Source: Clostridiaceae bacterium AM27-36LB
Lineage (GTDB): Bacteria > Bacillota > Clostridia > Lachnospirales > Lachnospiraceae
Reading direction: 5' to 3'
DNA: 64,000 nucleotides
NCBI GenBank assembly: GCA_003480725.1
Contig: QUJQ01000002.1
Span: 491,986-555,985 of the forward strand
This document shows positions 45,589 to 55,531 of this stretch, in pieces. The notes beneath the pieces were generated by a model, which was not told the DNA's origin, did not search any database, and saw only the letters and a list, made by a program, of their open reading frames with translations. The position numbers and the translations under genes are program-made. Position 1 is the stretch's first letter, and every line of letters begins with the position of its first letter.

Positions 45589-47886
45589 TTAGCTGGCAGA
45601 CCTCTCAATATCCAGAACACTCTCAATCTGTCTGAGCTTCTCAATGATCTTGTTCAGCTCTTCCACGCTGGAAATATCAAAACTGATAGTGATGGTAGCG
45701 GTTCCTTGTTTGCTGGTACGCACATTCATAGATGTGACGTCAATATTTCTCTCAGTGAGAGTCTTGGAAATATCCACCAGAAGGCCGGTACGGTTGTTGC
45801 CGTAGATCTTGATCTCCGTCGAATATTTCTCGCTGCTTCTGGTCTGTGCGCCTCCCTGCCATTCTGCATCAATCAGCCGTTCTCTCTCTGATTCCGCCAG
45901 ATGGAGCATATTGACGCAGTCGGTCCGGTGAATCGTTACACCTCTTCCCCTGGTCACAAAACCCACGATCTCATCACCCGGAACCGGATTACAACACTTT
46001 GAAAACCGCACTGCCACATCATCGATACCTTTTACAATAATGCCGCTCTTGGATTTGGTCACATGAAGCTTCTGCTCCTTTGCCTCCTTCATGCTCTCCA
46101 TGATCTTGGCATCGGTCACTTCTTTCTTCTTTGCCTTCTCATACTCTTCCACCATCTTGTTGACGACCTGACCTTCTTTCAGTCCGCCATGTCCGATGGC
46201 TGCCAGTACAGATTCCCAGTCGCGGAATCCATATTTTCTAAGAACACTTTCCTGATACTCCGGCTTTACCACCTGAGCGGCAGGAATGCCCTTCATCTTA
46301 CAATACTGGGCGATCAGTTCTTTTCCTTTTGTAATATTGCTTTCCTTGAACTCTGTCTTGAACCACTGGTTGATCTTATTTTTTGCCTGCGTACTCTTAA
46401 CGGTGTTGAGCCAGTCACGGCTGGGGCCTTTGGAGTTCTGGGATGTAATGATCTCGATCCGGTCTCCATTCTTGATCACCGTCTCGATAGGCACCAGCTT
46501 TCCGTTGACTCTGGCACCAATCATCTTGTTGCCGACCGCACTGTGGATACTATATGCAAAATCAATGGTATTGGAGCCATTGGGCAGCGTCTTCACGTCG
46601 CCACCTGGTGTAAAGCAGTATACACTCTCGGAGAACAGATCCAGATCGCTCTTTAAGAGACTCATGAATTCCCGGTTATCGGACATGTCACGCTGCCACT
46701 CCAGGATCTGACGAAGCCAGGTAAGCTTTGCCTCCGCGCTGTTCTTACCTTCAACGTTCTGCTCATTGCTTCCGCCGCTCTCCTTGTATTTCCAGTGGGC
46801 AGCGATACCATACTCTGCGGTACGGTGCATCTCATAGGTACGGATCTGGATCTCAAAAGGCTGTCCCTTCGGACCGATCAGCGTAGTATGCAAAGACTGG
46901 TACATATTGGCCTTTGGCATGGCAATATAATCTTTGAAACGTCCAGGAATGGGCTTATACATCTCATGGATCACACCCAGTGCCGCATAACAGTCTTTGA
47001 CGGATTCCACCAGAATACGTACAGCAAACAGATCATAGATCTGATCCAGTGTCTTATCCTGGTTGACCATCTTTTTATAAATGCTGAAGAAATGTTTCAC
47101 TCTTCCCTGTACATCTGCCTCGATCTTGGCATTGTCCATGTGCTGTTTGACTTCCGCCACGATGGACTGTACATATTTCTCACGGGTACTCTTCTTCTCT
47201 GCGATCTGGGATACCAGATCATAATAGACATCCGGCTCCAGATATTTCAGTGCCAGATCATCCAGCTCGATCTTTACTTTCGAAATACCAAGACGCTGTG
47301 CAATGGGCGCATAGATGTCCATGGTCTCTCGTGCTTTTTCCTTCTGCTTTTCCGGCTTCATGTATTTCAGCGTACGCATATTGTGAAGCCGGTCCGCCAG
47401 CTTGATGAGAATAACGCGGATATCTTTTGCCATTGCAAGGAACATTTTTCTCAGGTTCTCTGCCTGTTCATCCACTTTATCTGCGGAATAGCTCAGCTGA
47501 CCCAGCTTGGTGACTCCATCTACCAACAGTGCCACCTCATCACCAAATTCTTTTGCCAGGTCTTCTGTAGTCATCGGCGTATCCTCTACCACATCATGAA
47601 GAAGACCTGCTGCAATACTTTCCTTATCAAGCTCCAGATCTGCCAGAATAATTGCCACACAAAGCGGGTGAATGATATACGGCTCACCGGATTTACGCAC
47701 TTGTCCGTCATGGGCCTTTTTTGCCACCTGGTATGCTTTTTCGATCATGGAGATGTCCGCAGATGGATGATATTTGGTCACGCGCTGCACCAGTTCCTGA
47801 TATAATTCATCAGGGCTGGTAAAATCTTCCATCTTAACGATACTTCTGTCATCCTCCTGCACTTCTCTTGCCTGTTCTTCCGTCAT
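45589..47886 (-). CDS. relA: Bifunctional (p)ppGpp synthetase/hydrolase
   Basis: Makes and breaks the stringent-response alarmone (p)ppGpp. 765 residues from ATG 47886 (GTG 47898 is a possible alternative). HD hydrolase domain with HDVVEDTPMT and RLHNMRTL; synthetase with FAVRILVES and YQSLHTTLIGP; TGS domain VYCFTPGGDVKTLP; C-terminal ACT domain after CCNPVPGDEIVG. Both catalytic halves look complete. 60 bp after apt. Confidence 0.96.
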   Translation of the reverse strand: MTEEQAREVQEDDRSIVKMEDFTSPDELYQELVQRVTKYHPSADISMIEKAYQVAKKAHDGQVRKSGEPYIIHPLCVAIILADLELDKESIAAGLLHDVVEDTPMTTEDLAKEFGDEVALLVDGVTKLGQLSYSADKVDEQAENLRKMFLAMAKDIRVILIKLADRLHNMRTLKYMKPEKQKEKARETMDIYAPIAQRLGISKVKIELDDLALKYLEPDVYYDLVSQIAEKKSTREKYVQSIVAEVKQHMDNAKIEADVQGRVKHFFSIYKKMVNQDKTLDQIYDLFAVRILVESVKDCYAALGVIHEMYKPIPGRFKDYIAMPKANMYQSLHTTLIGPKGQPFEIQIRTYEMHRTAEYGIAAHWKYKESGGSNEQNVEGKNSAEAKLTWLRQILEWQRDMSDNREFMSLLKSDLDLFSESVYCFTPGGDVKTLPNGSNTIDFAYSIHSAVGNKMIGARVNGKLVPIETVIKNGDRIEIITSQNSKGPSRDWLNTVKSTQAKNKINQWFKTEFKESNITKGKELIAQYCKMKGIPAAQVVKPEYQESVLRKYGFRDWESVLAAIGHGGLKEGQVVNKMVEEYEKAKKKEVTDAKIMESMKEAKEQKLHVTKSKSGIIVKGIDDVAVRFSKCCNPVPGDEIVGFVTRGRGVTIHRTDCVNMLHLAESERERLIDAEWQGGAQTRSSEKYSTEIKIYGNNRTGLLVDISKTLTERNIDVTSMNVRTSKQGTATITISFDISSVEELNKIIEKLRQIESVLDIERSAS

Positions 47887-47958
47887 ATCAATCACCACTT
47901 CTCTGTCTATCTATTTTTTCCCGATACAGCGCAGTCTTTTGTCCTGCATCAGCTGCTT

Positions 47959-48483
47959 TTATTTGCCTTCGTAACGAATTACACTCTCTACATCATATTT
48001 ACTCAGCTTCTCACGACCATGAAGTCCTGCCAGCTCCATCAAAAATATGATTTTAACCACTTCACCGCCCAGCTGCTCCACCAGCTTTGCTGCTGCCTCA
48101 ATGGTACCACCGGTTGCGATCAGATCGTCGATCAGTACCACCTTCTGCCCAGGTTTGATGGAATCCTTGTGCATCTCGATCTCTGCACTGCCATACTCCA
48201 GGTCATAGCTCACAGATACGGTCTCTCTTGGAAGTTTTCCTTTTTTGCGAACCAGTACAAACGGTTTATGAAGGTTGTATGCGATCGGCATTCCGAAGAT
48301 GAATCCTCTGGACTCCGTTCCTGCGATCACATCAAAATCAAGGCCTTCCAGCTTCTTCTGCAGACTGTCAATAGCCAACTGCAATCCCTCTGCATCCTGC
48401 AGAATGCTGGTCACATCTCTGAAAATGATTCCTGGTTCCGGATAATCCGGAATACTTACTACATAATCCTCTAACTTTTTCAT
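47959..48483 (-). CDS. apt: Adenine phosphoribosyltransferase
   Basis: Purine salvage: adenine + PRPP to AMP. 174 residues; PRPP loop VVLIDDLIATGGT, ESRGFIFG, and the flexible loop RKKGKLPRETVSVSY. Normal length. The 105-bp gap to recJ contains a small TATGCC-TTC-GGCATA hairpin but no T-run. Confidence 0.97.
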   Translation of the reverse strand: MKKLEDYVVSIPDYPEPGIIFRDVTSILQDAEGLQLAIDSLQKKLEGLDFDVIAGTESRGFIFGMPIAYNLHKPFVLVRKKGKLPRETVSVSYDLEYGSAEIEMHKDSIKPGQKVVLIDDLIATGGTIEAAAKLVEQLGGEVVKIIFLMELAGLHGREKLSKYDVESVIRYEGK

Positions 48484-48588
48484 CTGTCTTCTCCTTCTCT
48501 ATCGCTATGCCTTCGGCATAATCTTTTCCTCTATAAACTGGTGTCAGACAACACCATAACAGAATAAATATAGCACAAATTCATGCAA

Positions 48589-50280
48589 TCAGCAATAGTC
48601 CAGAATCCTCAGCTGTAATGTCCTCTGCCCCCGGAATTCATTGATCTCCGGATAATACAAAAATGCCAGTCGGGGCTTTTGCTGCATGGTCTTTAACACT
48701 TCGTTCATCTGATCGCTGAAATAGATTCCATCCATCGTGGTCCCACTTTCATCCTTCAGTTTCAGCCTTAGTACATTCTGATTCTTGCCAAGAACACGGG
48801 TTTCTAACACCTGCACTCCTTTCGCTGCAAATACCGGCTTACTATTTCCTTTTCCAAAAGGTTCCAGCAGCGATAATTCCTCCACCAGCCGCTCTGATAC
48901 ATAGGAAAATGGCATGGCAATGTCGATCCGAACCACTTCGGTCAGATCCTTTTCCGTCAGTGTACACAGTTCATTGAGTCTTTTCCGGAACTTTTCCACA
49001 TGTTCCTCCGGCATAGACACACCAGCCGCCATAGGATGTCCACCGTATTTCGTATAGAGCTCCTTACACTTGCTCATCTCTTCAAACATAGAGTAGGTCT
49101 CAATAGAACGCCCGGATCCTTTTACTCCATCCTGCGATCTGGTCAGCACAAACACTGGCCGGTAATAGCGTTCCCTGATCCGTCCAGCGATAATTCCCGC
49201 AAGACTCTCATGACAGTCGGGTAGATAGATCACCAGTACCCGATCTCCTTTCATGTCGCTGTTCTCGATCTGGTCAAGAGCCTGCTGCACACCATCATCC
49301 GTCATGGATTTTCGTTCATCATTGAGTGCTTTTAACTCTGCAGCTTTTACAAGTGCTTTTTCATAATCTGTAGTCTTTAAAAGCTCCAGCGCCCGCTTTG
49401 CCGTATCCAGCCGTCCGCTTGCATTGATACATGGTCCTAAGACAAATCCAATATGAAATGCCGAAATAGTCTCTCTGGAGATCTCATTGACTTCTATCAA
49501 TGCCGAGATACCCGGATGAGTGGTGGTCTTCAGAAGCTTCAGTGCTTCTTTCACCAGGATTCGATTCTCTCCGGTCAGATCCATCACGTCTCCCACTGTG
49601 GCAAATCCTGCAAACAGCAGCAGATCCTCATAAAGCTCCTGCTCTGGCACTCCAAGCTGCTCCCACAGAGCACTGACCAACTTCCATGCCACACCTGCTC
49701 CACACAGATTTTTATATGGATACGGACAATCCTTCTGGTGGGGATTGACTACCACATCTGCTGGCGGAATCTCTTCCTGCAGTTCATGGTGATCCGTAAT
49801 GATCACTGTCATTCCCAGACTTTTGGCATAGGCGATCTCTTTCACTGCCGCAATTCCGTTGTCACAGGTCACGATAGTATCTACACCTGCATCATATGCC
49901 CTCTTTACCAGATCTTCATTAAGCCCATAGCCATCCTTCTTCCGATCCGGAATATCTGTATCTACTTCTGCTCCGGCTCTTGTCAGTCCCCTGAGAAGAA
50001 TGTAAGTGGAACATACACCATCAATGTCATAGTCTCCGATGATCCGAATGGAGGCACCTTCCTTTATTTTTTTCTGTAAAATCTCAACTGCCGGAATGAT
50101 CCCTTTCATCACAGAAGCAGAACAGAGATCCGACAGTCCCCCATACAGGTACTGTCGGATCTCTGATTCTTCTGTGATATCCTTATTACGGATCAGCCGG
50201 GCAGTCAGGGAGCTGATTCCAAACTTCTCACCGATCGACTGAAAATCTGCTCCTTTTCTGATCTCTACCCATTTTGCCAT
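48589..50280 (-). CDS. recJ: Single-stranded-DNA exonuclease RecJ
   Basis: 5'-3' ssDNA exonuclease in recombinational and mismatch repair. 563 residues from ATG 50280 (GAGAGGAAA site). DHH motifs: GDYDIDGVCST, CDNGIAA, ITDHHEL, and NPHQKDCPYPYK; DHHA1 segment GSGRSI...GGHPMAAGVS. Second half has the OB domain. Complete. Confidence 0.95.
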   Translation of the reverse strand: MAKWVEIRKGADFQSIGEKFGISSLTARLIRNKDITEESEIRQYLYGGLSDLCSASVMKGIIPAVEILQKKIKEGASIRIIGDYDIDGVCSTYILLRGLTRAGAEVDTDIPDRKKDGYGLNEDLVKRAYDAGVDTIVTCDNGIAAVKEIAYAKSLGMTVIITDHHELQEEIPPADVVVNPHQKDCPYPYKNLCGAGVAWKLVSALWEQLGVPEQELYEDLLLFAGFATVGDVMDLTGENRILVKEALKLLKTTTHPGISALIEVNEISRETISAFHIGFVLGPCINASGRLDTAKRALELLKTTDYEKALVKAAELKALNDERKSMTDDGVQQALDQIENSDMKGDRVLVIYLPDCHESLAGIIAGRIRERYYRPVFVLTRSQDGVKGSGRSIETYSMFEEMSKCKELYTKYGGHPMAAGVSMPEEHVEKFRKRLNELCTLTEKDLTEVVRIDIAMPFSYVSERLVEELSLLEPFGKGNSKPVFAAKGVQVLETRVLGKNQNVLRLKLKDESGTTMDGIYFSDQMNEVLKTMQQKPRLAFLYYPEINEFRGQRTLQLRILDYC

Positions 50281-50299
50281 TGGCTTTCCTCTCTGTCCG

Positions 50300-52444
50300 T
50301 TATTTTTTCTCACCCAGTTTTGTACGCATTACATACCACAGGGCACCGGTAATGCATACGGAAGAGTAGGCACCGCACACGATACCAACCATCAGTGGAA
50401 GTGCAAATTCACGGATGGATGCAACACCCAGGATGAACAGCACTGCTACCATAACGAAAGTAGTCAGGGAAGTATAGATACTTCTGGTAAGGGTCTGTGT
50501 GATACTTGCATTAACCACATCCTCCAGAGTATCTTTCTTCTTCATATCTGTAAGATTCTCACGGATACGGTCGAAGATAACGATGGTTGCATTGATGGAG
50601 TAACCGACAATCGTCAGCATACATGCGATAAAGGTATTTCCTACGGAAATTCTTGCAGCTCCATAGAATACCAGAACAACCAGTACATCATGCACCAGAG
50701 CAGCTACTGCACTGGTTGCAAAACGGATATCCTTGAAACGAACCCAGATATAGATCAGCATACAGATTGTCGCAATGATCACAGATACGACTGCATCATG
50801 CTTTACTTCCTGGCTGATGGCACCACTGATACTCTCTGCTGTGATTGCCGTATCTCCCAGCTCAAAAGTTTCTGTCAGACTGTTATCCAGCTCCTGTCTC
50901 TGATCCAGGCTCAACTCCTTGGTCTTGATAATAACCTGATTAGTTCCTGCAACCTTCTGGGTCTGAATATCATTATCACCAGTCACTGCGGATACTACCG
51001 GAACGACTTTTTCATCAATGTCAGCAATAGACATGTCTTCATTGAATTCAACAGTTGTTGCAGTTCCTCCCTGGAATTCCAGGCTGTATGCCAGGATTCC
51101 TTTTCCGGATCCGGCATTGATTCCCATATAAATAAGTCCTGCCACGATCACTGCCAGCGAAGCTGTAAAGAATACTTTTCTCTTGCCAAGGAAGTTGATC
51201 GGTGCTCTCTCTTTGACTGTACCGTACCACTTCTCATCCTGCAGTCCCAGTGCATACAGCGCATTCAGTACCTGTCTGGTCACGACCAGTGCGGTGAACA
51301 TGGATACGATAATACCAAGTGCCAGAGTCTGTGCAAAACCTTTGACACTTCCGGATCCCTTGAATCCAAGCACAATAGCGGCGATCAGAGTCGTCACGTT
51401 ACCATCCACAATAGCAGACAGTGCTTTCTGGAATCCGATCTTAATGGAAGACTTCACAGTCTTGCCGGTTGCGATCTCCTCGCGGATACGGGAGAAGATG
51501 ATAACGTTGGCATCCACGGCCATACCGATAGACAGAACGATACCTGCAATACCCGGCAGGGTCAGAGTCATCTCAAAAATATTCAGAAGTACCAGTACAA
51601 TACCTACATAGGAAGTAAGCGCAATACCTGCAGCCAGACCCATGATACGGTACAGAATGATCATCAGGACAACTACAATAGCGAATCCGATAGCACCTGC
51701 CACAAGGCTGGTGGAGATTGCTTCGCTACCCAGCTTAGCACCTACCACGTTGGACCGCAGCTCCTGAAGTTCCAGGGACAAAGAACCGATACGGATGGTG
51801 GATGCAAGCTGATCAGCCTGCTCATATGTAAAGTTACCGGTGATCTGACATCTTCCATCAGTAATTGCATTCTGGACAGTCGGAGCACTGATCACGCTGC
51901 CATCATAGACAATTGCGATCTGATTTCCAATATTTGCAGAAGTTGCCTCAGCAAATTTCTGTGCACCTTCATCCGTCAGCACCAGTTCTACCACATACTG
52001 ACGATTCTGATAACTGTCTGTGGTGGAACCTGCCTGCGCCTCGGCCACATCAGTTCCTTCCAGTACCACTTCACCATCTGTGGTCTGGAACTGCAGAGAA
52101 CCTGGTTTTCCAAGCTCTTCCAGAATTGCATTTGCATCGGTCACACCCGGGATCTCGATATTGATCCGGTCAGCACCTTCCTGATAAACCTCAGCCTCGG
52201 TACTGTAATTTTCCACACGCTTCTGCAGCTTGTAGATCGTGTCTGCCATATCTTCTGCACTTGGTGCTTCATCGCCCACTGCCTGGTAGGTGATACTCAC
52301 ACCGCCTGCCAGATCCAGACCCAGATGGATCTTATCTGCAGAACCCAGTCCGTCTGCTCCCCAGCCTGCTGCTGAAGTGAACAGCAGAAGACCGGTCAGG
52401 ACAACCGTCAGAAGTAGGGTAACAACTGCTCTAGATTTCTTCAT
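50300..52444 (-). CDS. secDF: Protein translocase subunits SecD and SecF, fused
   Basis: 714-residue fusion, with SecD (to about 410; LGLDLAGGVSITYQ, GMAVDANVIIFSRIREE) and SecF (KVFFTASLAVIVAGLIYM, YSINATIVIFDRIREN). Twelve membrane helices expected. Uses proton motive force to aid the release of exported proteins. Site GAGGAAAG; its start overlaps scfB's end by 14 bp, so translation of the two is linked. Confidence 0.95.
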   Translation of the reverse strand: MKKSRAVVTLLLTVVLTGLLLFTSAAGWGADGLGSADKIHLGLDLAGGVSITYQAVGDEAPSAEDMADTIYKLQKRVENYSTEAEVYQEGADRINIEIPGVTDANAILEELGKPGSLQFQTTDGEVVLEGTDVAEAQAGSTTDSYQNRQYVVELVLTDEGAQKFAEATSANIGNQIAIVYDGSVISAPTVQNAITDGRCQITGNFTYEQADQLASTIRIGSLSLELQELRSNVVGAKLGSEAISTSLVAGAIGFAIVVVLMIILYRIMGLAAGIALTSYVGIVLVLLNIFEMTLTLPGIAGIVLSIGMAVDANVIIFSRIREEIATGKTVKSSIKIGFQKALSAIVDGNVTTLIAAIVLGFKGSGSVKGFAQTLALGIIVSMFTALVVTRQVLNALYALGLQDEKWYGTVKERAPINFLGKRKVFFTASLAVIVAGLIYMGINAGSGKGILAYSLEFQGGTATTVEFNEDMSIADIDEKVVPVVSAVTGDNDIQTQKVAGTNQVIIKTKELSLDQRQELDNSLTETFELGDTAITAESISGAISQEVKHDAVVSVIIATICMLIYIWVRFKDIRFATSAVAALVHDVLVVLVFYGAARISVGNTFIACMLTIVGYSINATIVIFDRIRENLTDMKKKDTLEDVVNASITQTLTRSIYTSLTTFVMVAVLFILGVASIREFALPLMVGIVCGAYSSVCITGALWYVMRTKLGEKK

Positions 52445-53816
52445 TTGCTCTTTCCTCGTCTTTCTCCGCCTGAGCGGCCTTAATCATGATCGCGCACTCT
52501 ACACGTTTGCGCTCCAGCTCACAACTCACATCATATGCATCATTGATGGAGCCATGAAATTTATAAGAGTTTGCCGCACAACCGCCGCTGCAGTAGAATT
52601 TGGCAAAACAGTTCCGGCATTTTTCCTTGGAGTAAACGTTACACTCTTTGAACTCTTCTCTGATGTCCGGGCGGGTGATTCCATCATCCACATTTCCCAT
52701 CAGATATTTCTCTTCGCCTACGAACTGATGACACGGATAGAGGTCTCCCCACGGAGTCACTGCCAGATATTCGGTTCCTGAACCACATCCGGACAGTCTC
52801 TTTGCCACACAGGGTCCGCCTGTCAGATCCAGCATGAAATGGAAGAAATTGAAATCCTTGTCTGTATGATATCTGTTCACCATCTCGGCTGCCAGCTTGT
52901 CATACTCTGCAAAGATCTCCGGCAGATCCTCTGCCTGCAGCGCATAATCTTCCTCATCAGATCCTACTACCGGCTCCACAGAGATCTGCTTGAATCCCAG
53001 ATCTGCCAGATGAAGCACGTCGTTGGAGAAATCCTTGTTGTTCTTGGTAAATGTACCGCGCACATAATATTTTTCCTGATTCCGGCTCTCTGCCAGCTTT
53101 TCAAACTTCGGCAGAACCAGATCATAGCTTCCTTTTCCGTTACGGAACGGTCTCATACGGTCGTGAACTTCCTTACGTCCATCGATACTCAAGACCACGT
53201 TGTCCATCTCACGGTTTGCGAACTCCTGTACCTCATCGTTCAGCAGAACGCCATTGGTTGTCAGAGTAAAACGGAATCTCTTATTATGAAGCTTCTCCTG
53301 CTCTCTTCCGTATGCAACCAGGTCTTTGACAACCTGCCAGTTCATCAACGGTTCGCCACCGAAGAAATCCACTTCCAGATTGTGTCTGCTTCCGGAATTG
53401 GCGATCAGGAAATCCAGTGCCTTCTTACCTACCTCGTAGCTCATAAGAGCACGACGTCCATGATACTCGCCCTCTTCTGCAAAGCAGTAACGACAGGCCA
53501 GATTACAATCATGGGCAATGTGCAGACACAGTGCCTTAACTACCGGCTTCTTTGCCTCCACAATATCGTGGATATAATTTTCATAAATATCCTCTGTATA
53601 GAGTTTTCCGGCTTTGATCAGCTCGTCCAGATCTTCTGCTGCCTCCCGGATCTCAGCTTCCGGGTACTTATCTTTCAGAAGAGCAACTGTCTCATCCAGT
53701 CCTTTTTCCTTGTAATAAGGAACCATATCGTAGATCAGATCATCTACCACATGGACAGATCCACTGTTTACATCCAGCAGAATATTATAACCATTGTTCT
53801 TATACTGATGAACCAT
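52431..53816 (-). CDS. scfB: Radical SAM maturase of the SCIFF peptide
   Basis: Installs a thioether (sulfur to carbon) crosslink in SCIFF. 461 residues; start MVHQYKNNGYNILLDV at 53816 with AAAGGAAA. An N-terminal RiPP recognition element-like region (VHVVDDLIYDMVPYY), radical SAM core with CNLACRYCFAEEGEY, VDFFGGEPLMNW and LTTNGVLL, then a SPASM domain with CGSGTEYLAVTPWGDLYPC and CRNCFAKFYCSGGCAANS for two auxiliary clusters. 122 bp after scfA, with a hairpin in between. Confidence 0.95.
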   Translation of the reverse strand: MVHQYKNNGYNILLDVNSGSVHVVDDLIYDMVPYYKEKGLDETVALLKDKYPEAEIREAAEDLDELIKAGKLYTEDIYENYIHDIVEAKKPVVKALCLHIAHDCNLACRYCFAEEGEYHGRRALMSYEVGKKALDFLIANSGSRHNLEVDFFGGEPLMNWQVVKDLVAYGREQEKLHNKRFRFTLTTNGVLLNDEVQEFANREMDNVVLSIDGRKEVHDRMRPFRNGKGSYDLVLPKFEKLAESRNQEKYYVRGTFTKNNKDFSNDVLHLADLGFKQISVEPVVGSDEEDYALQAEDLPEIFAEYDKLAAEMVNRYHTDKDFNFFHFMLDLTGGPCVAKRLSGCGSGTEYLAVTPWGDLYPCHQFVGEEKYLMGNVDDGITRPDIREEFKECNVYSKEKCRNCFAKFYCSGGCAANSYKFHGSINDAYDVSCELERKRVECAIMIKAAQAEKDEERANEEI

Positions 53817-53891
53817 GTATGTTTTCCTTTCTGTTCTGTGTTGTATATCCAATATTTTCTCTGTTTTCATGTTGTCTCTATGACAAAGAAG

Positions 53892-53915
53892 AAGCAGCGG
53901 CGGGAGCCGCTGCTT
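53892..53915 (-). terminator. Hairpin between scfA and scfB
   Basis: Perfect 10-bp stem AAGCAGCGGC / GCCGCTGCTT with a four-base loop; the minus strand continues with CTTCTTTGTC, a weak T-tract. It probably lets only part of the transcription continue into scfB, so the peptide exceeds its enzyme. Confidence 0.7.
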
Positions 53916-53938
53916 ACTCATTCACTGAAAAACTCCTC

Positions 53939-54082
53939 TTATTTGCTGTGCTCGCAGGTCTGATTTCCTACGGTACAGGAAGTCTTGCATGCAGACTGGC
54001 AGGAAGTCTGGCACTCGCCACATCCGCCTTTTTTCATGGTGTTCTGCAGAGTCTGAGTATTCAAAGTCTTAATATGTTTCAT
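53939..54082 (-). CDS. scfA: SCIFF ribosomal peptide precursor
   Basis: 47 residues: MKHIKTLNTQTLQNTMKKGG leader and a core with six Cys at 21, 24, 28, 32, 36 and 43 (C-GE-C-QTS-C-QSA-C-KTS-C-TVGNQT-C). Thr residues between the Cys are the crosslink acceptors in the studied protein. One of the most conserved peptides of Clostridia. AGGAGGAAA site. The biological role is unknown. Confidence 0.97.
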   Translation of the reverse strand: MKHIKTLNTQTLQNTMKKGGCGECQTSCQSACKTSCTVGNQTCEHSK

Positions 54083-54123
54083 CCGTGTTTCCTCCTGAAT
54101 GATTTTTCTACATAACTTAGATA

Positions 54124-54153
54124 AGTATAGCACATCTACAATGTTTGCGTCAA
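54124..54153 (-). promoter_or_regulatory. Promoter before scfA
   Basis: Minus strand: TTGACG (54148-54153), 18-base spacer, TGC-TATACT (54124-54129). Likely drives scfA and, in part, the genes to hemZ. Confidence 0.75.
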
Positions 54154-54157
54154 CTGT

Positions 54158-54604
54158 TTACACCGGTACTTTTACAAGAACCTTGCGGATCGTCTTCTCT
54201 TCTCCACTGGTAAGCCCTGCCATATGGGCATCCTCCGGAAAGGTAACTGCGAAATCACCTGGATGAAGAGTTACCGTAGATCCACCTTCACATGCCGGAG
54301 CTTTCATACGCTCTTTGGCTTCATCATACTCGCCCCATCCTGGAACCAGTGCAGTCTCCATAACAGTGACCAGCTCACTCTCTTCCAGCGGGAAATGAAT
54401 ATCAATGTATTTTTTATGTGCTTCCCAGTCGCGGCTGTTTTTCAGACCCTGATCCAGAAGCTTCACAAATACACCTGCTTCCAGATCCAGCTTTCCGTTC
54501 TCCAGTTCTTTAAAATCACCTGCTGCCAGATAGTCAAGAGCCACATCCAGTGCATGGCTGATTCCTTTATAGTGGTCAATATACTTTACATTTCCCCAGA
54601 TCAT
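54158..54604 (-). CDS. YhcH/YjgK/YiaL family protein
   Basis: 148-residue cupin-like protein: VFVKLLDQGLKNSRDWEAHKKYIDIHFPLEG-like block (key W-E-x-H-x-x-Y-I-D-I-H), FAVTFPEDAHMAGL, IRKVLVKVP. Family members bind metal and are associated with sialic acid or beta-galactoside use; here no such neighbours are visible. Overlaps the SseB gene by four bases. Confidence 0.87.
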   Translation of the reverse strand: MIWGNVKYIDHYKGISHALDVALDYLAAGDFKELENGKLDLEAGVFVKLLDQGLKNSRDWEAHKKYIDIHFPLEESELVTVMETALVPGWGEYDEAKERMKAPACEGGSTVTLHPGDFAVTFPEDAHMAGLTSGEEKTIRKVLVKVPV

Positions 54605-55515
54605 TTTTGATCTCCTTCCAGTCCAAATTTCTTCATAAGCTTTGGAATCATCTCTTTTGTCAGCGGAATAGAAAATCCCATGGGATTCAGCATATATGCC
54701 TTTGCCTGTTTTCCCTCAAATTTTTCCAGCTGCGTAAATGGTATCTGAATAGAGCGAAGAGCTCCTTTTCCCTGGGCATATTTCTGGAACTCCCAGATAT
54801 CGGTAAATACCGGGAAGAACAAATCACCATTCTGATGCTTCAGATATGGGATCTGGCACTCCTTCAGATTTAACTGCGGGTCTTTTTCCTTTCCTTTCGG
54901 TGGAAGCACCGGCATAAATACCTTTGCTTTTACCAGATTGGAAGAAAATTCTTCATCCAGATCATGAAGTACTTTCCGGTCTACGGCATCTTTGCCTTTT
55001 CTTGCTTCCTGCATAAGATATACGCCAGTCAGCTGAAGGTTCGGCTGATACAGGGCATTAGCTGCCACTTTTTTCTGAAAATCCTCAGGCAGCACATTTT
55101 CCAGTTCGATCAGTTCTGCAGGAGCATCTGCGGCTTTATAGCACACTGCATTCACTCCCATGAACGGAAGAATACCCAGATGCTGTCGAACCTGATTGAG
55201 AAATACTTTCCGTTTCTCTCCATCTGGTTCTTCTGGTTTCACCGGAAGCTCCAGCTCCAGCGTCTTCAGATCCCGCACAAGTACACGAATACCTTTTTCG
55301 CCATATACTTTTGCCGCTGCTTCTGCATCTTCCTTCATCTCATACAGCAGAACCTGATCGAAAAAATTCTCCTGTTCACACTCAACATAAGGGAGGTTTG
55401 TCAGAGGTGAGATCAGTGCATAGGCCTCTTTTAAATCCTGCACCTTCTCTGCAACTGTCTTTTTATCCGCCGTATTTTTCATGCGGTCTTTCAAATCGAT
55501 AATATCTGCTGCCAT
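54601..55515 (-). CDS. SseB-domain protein
   Basis: 304 residues. An N-terminal half of unknown type (LTNLPYVECEQENFFDQVLLY) and, from about 200, an SseB-like domain (VFMPVLPPKGKEKDPQLNL, LFFPVFTDIWEFQKY, AYMLNPMGFSIPLTKEM). SseB domains occur in serine-sensitivity enhancer and in type III/VII related proteins; function unclear. Coupled to the YhcH gene. Confidence 0.75.
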   Translation of the reverse strand: MAADIIDLKDRMKNTADKKTVAEKVQDLKEAYALISPLTNLPYVECEQENFFDQVLLYEMKEDAEAAAKVYGEKGIRVLVRDLKTLELELPVKPEEPDGEKRKVFLNQVRQHLGILPFMGVNAVCYKAADAPAELIELENVLPEDFQKKVAANALYQPNLQLTGVYLMQEARKGKDAVDRKVLHDLDEEFSSNLVKAKVFMPVLPPKGKEKDPQLNLKECQIPYLKHQNGDLFFPVFTDIWEFQKYAQGKGALRSIQIPFTQLEKFEGKQAKAYMLNPMGFSIPLTKEMIPKLMKKFGLEGDQK

Positions 55516-55531
55516 CTTTGTTCTCCTGTCT

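Noticed and set aside
48484..48588. Terminator between recJ and apt
   Set aside because: The TATGCC-TTC-GGCATA hairpin lacks a T-run on either strand, so I do not call a terminator.
50690..52375. Plus-strand open frame of about 560 codons opposite secDF
   Set aside because: Antisense shadow of secDF; low-complexity composition and no site. The same applies to frames opposite relA (46795-47805), scfB (52839-53963) and the CotH gene (34905-36113).
52290..52781. Overlapping plus-strand frame at the secDF/scfB junction
   Set aside because: No ribosome site, overlaps two well-supported genes, composition typical of a shadow frame.
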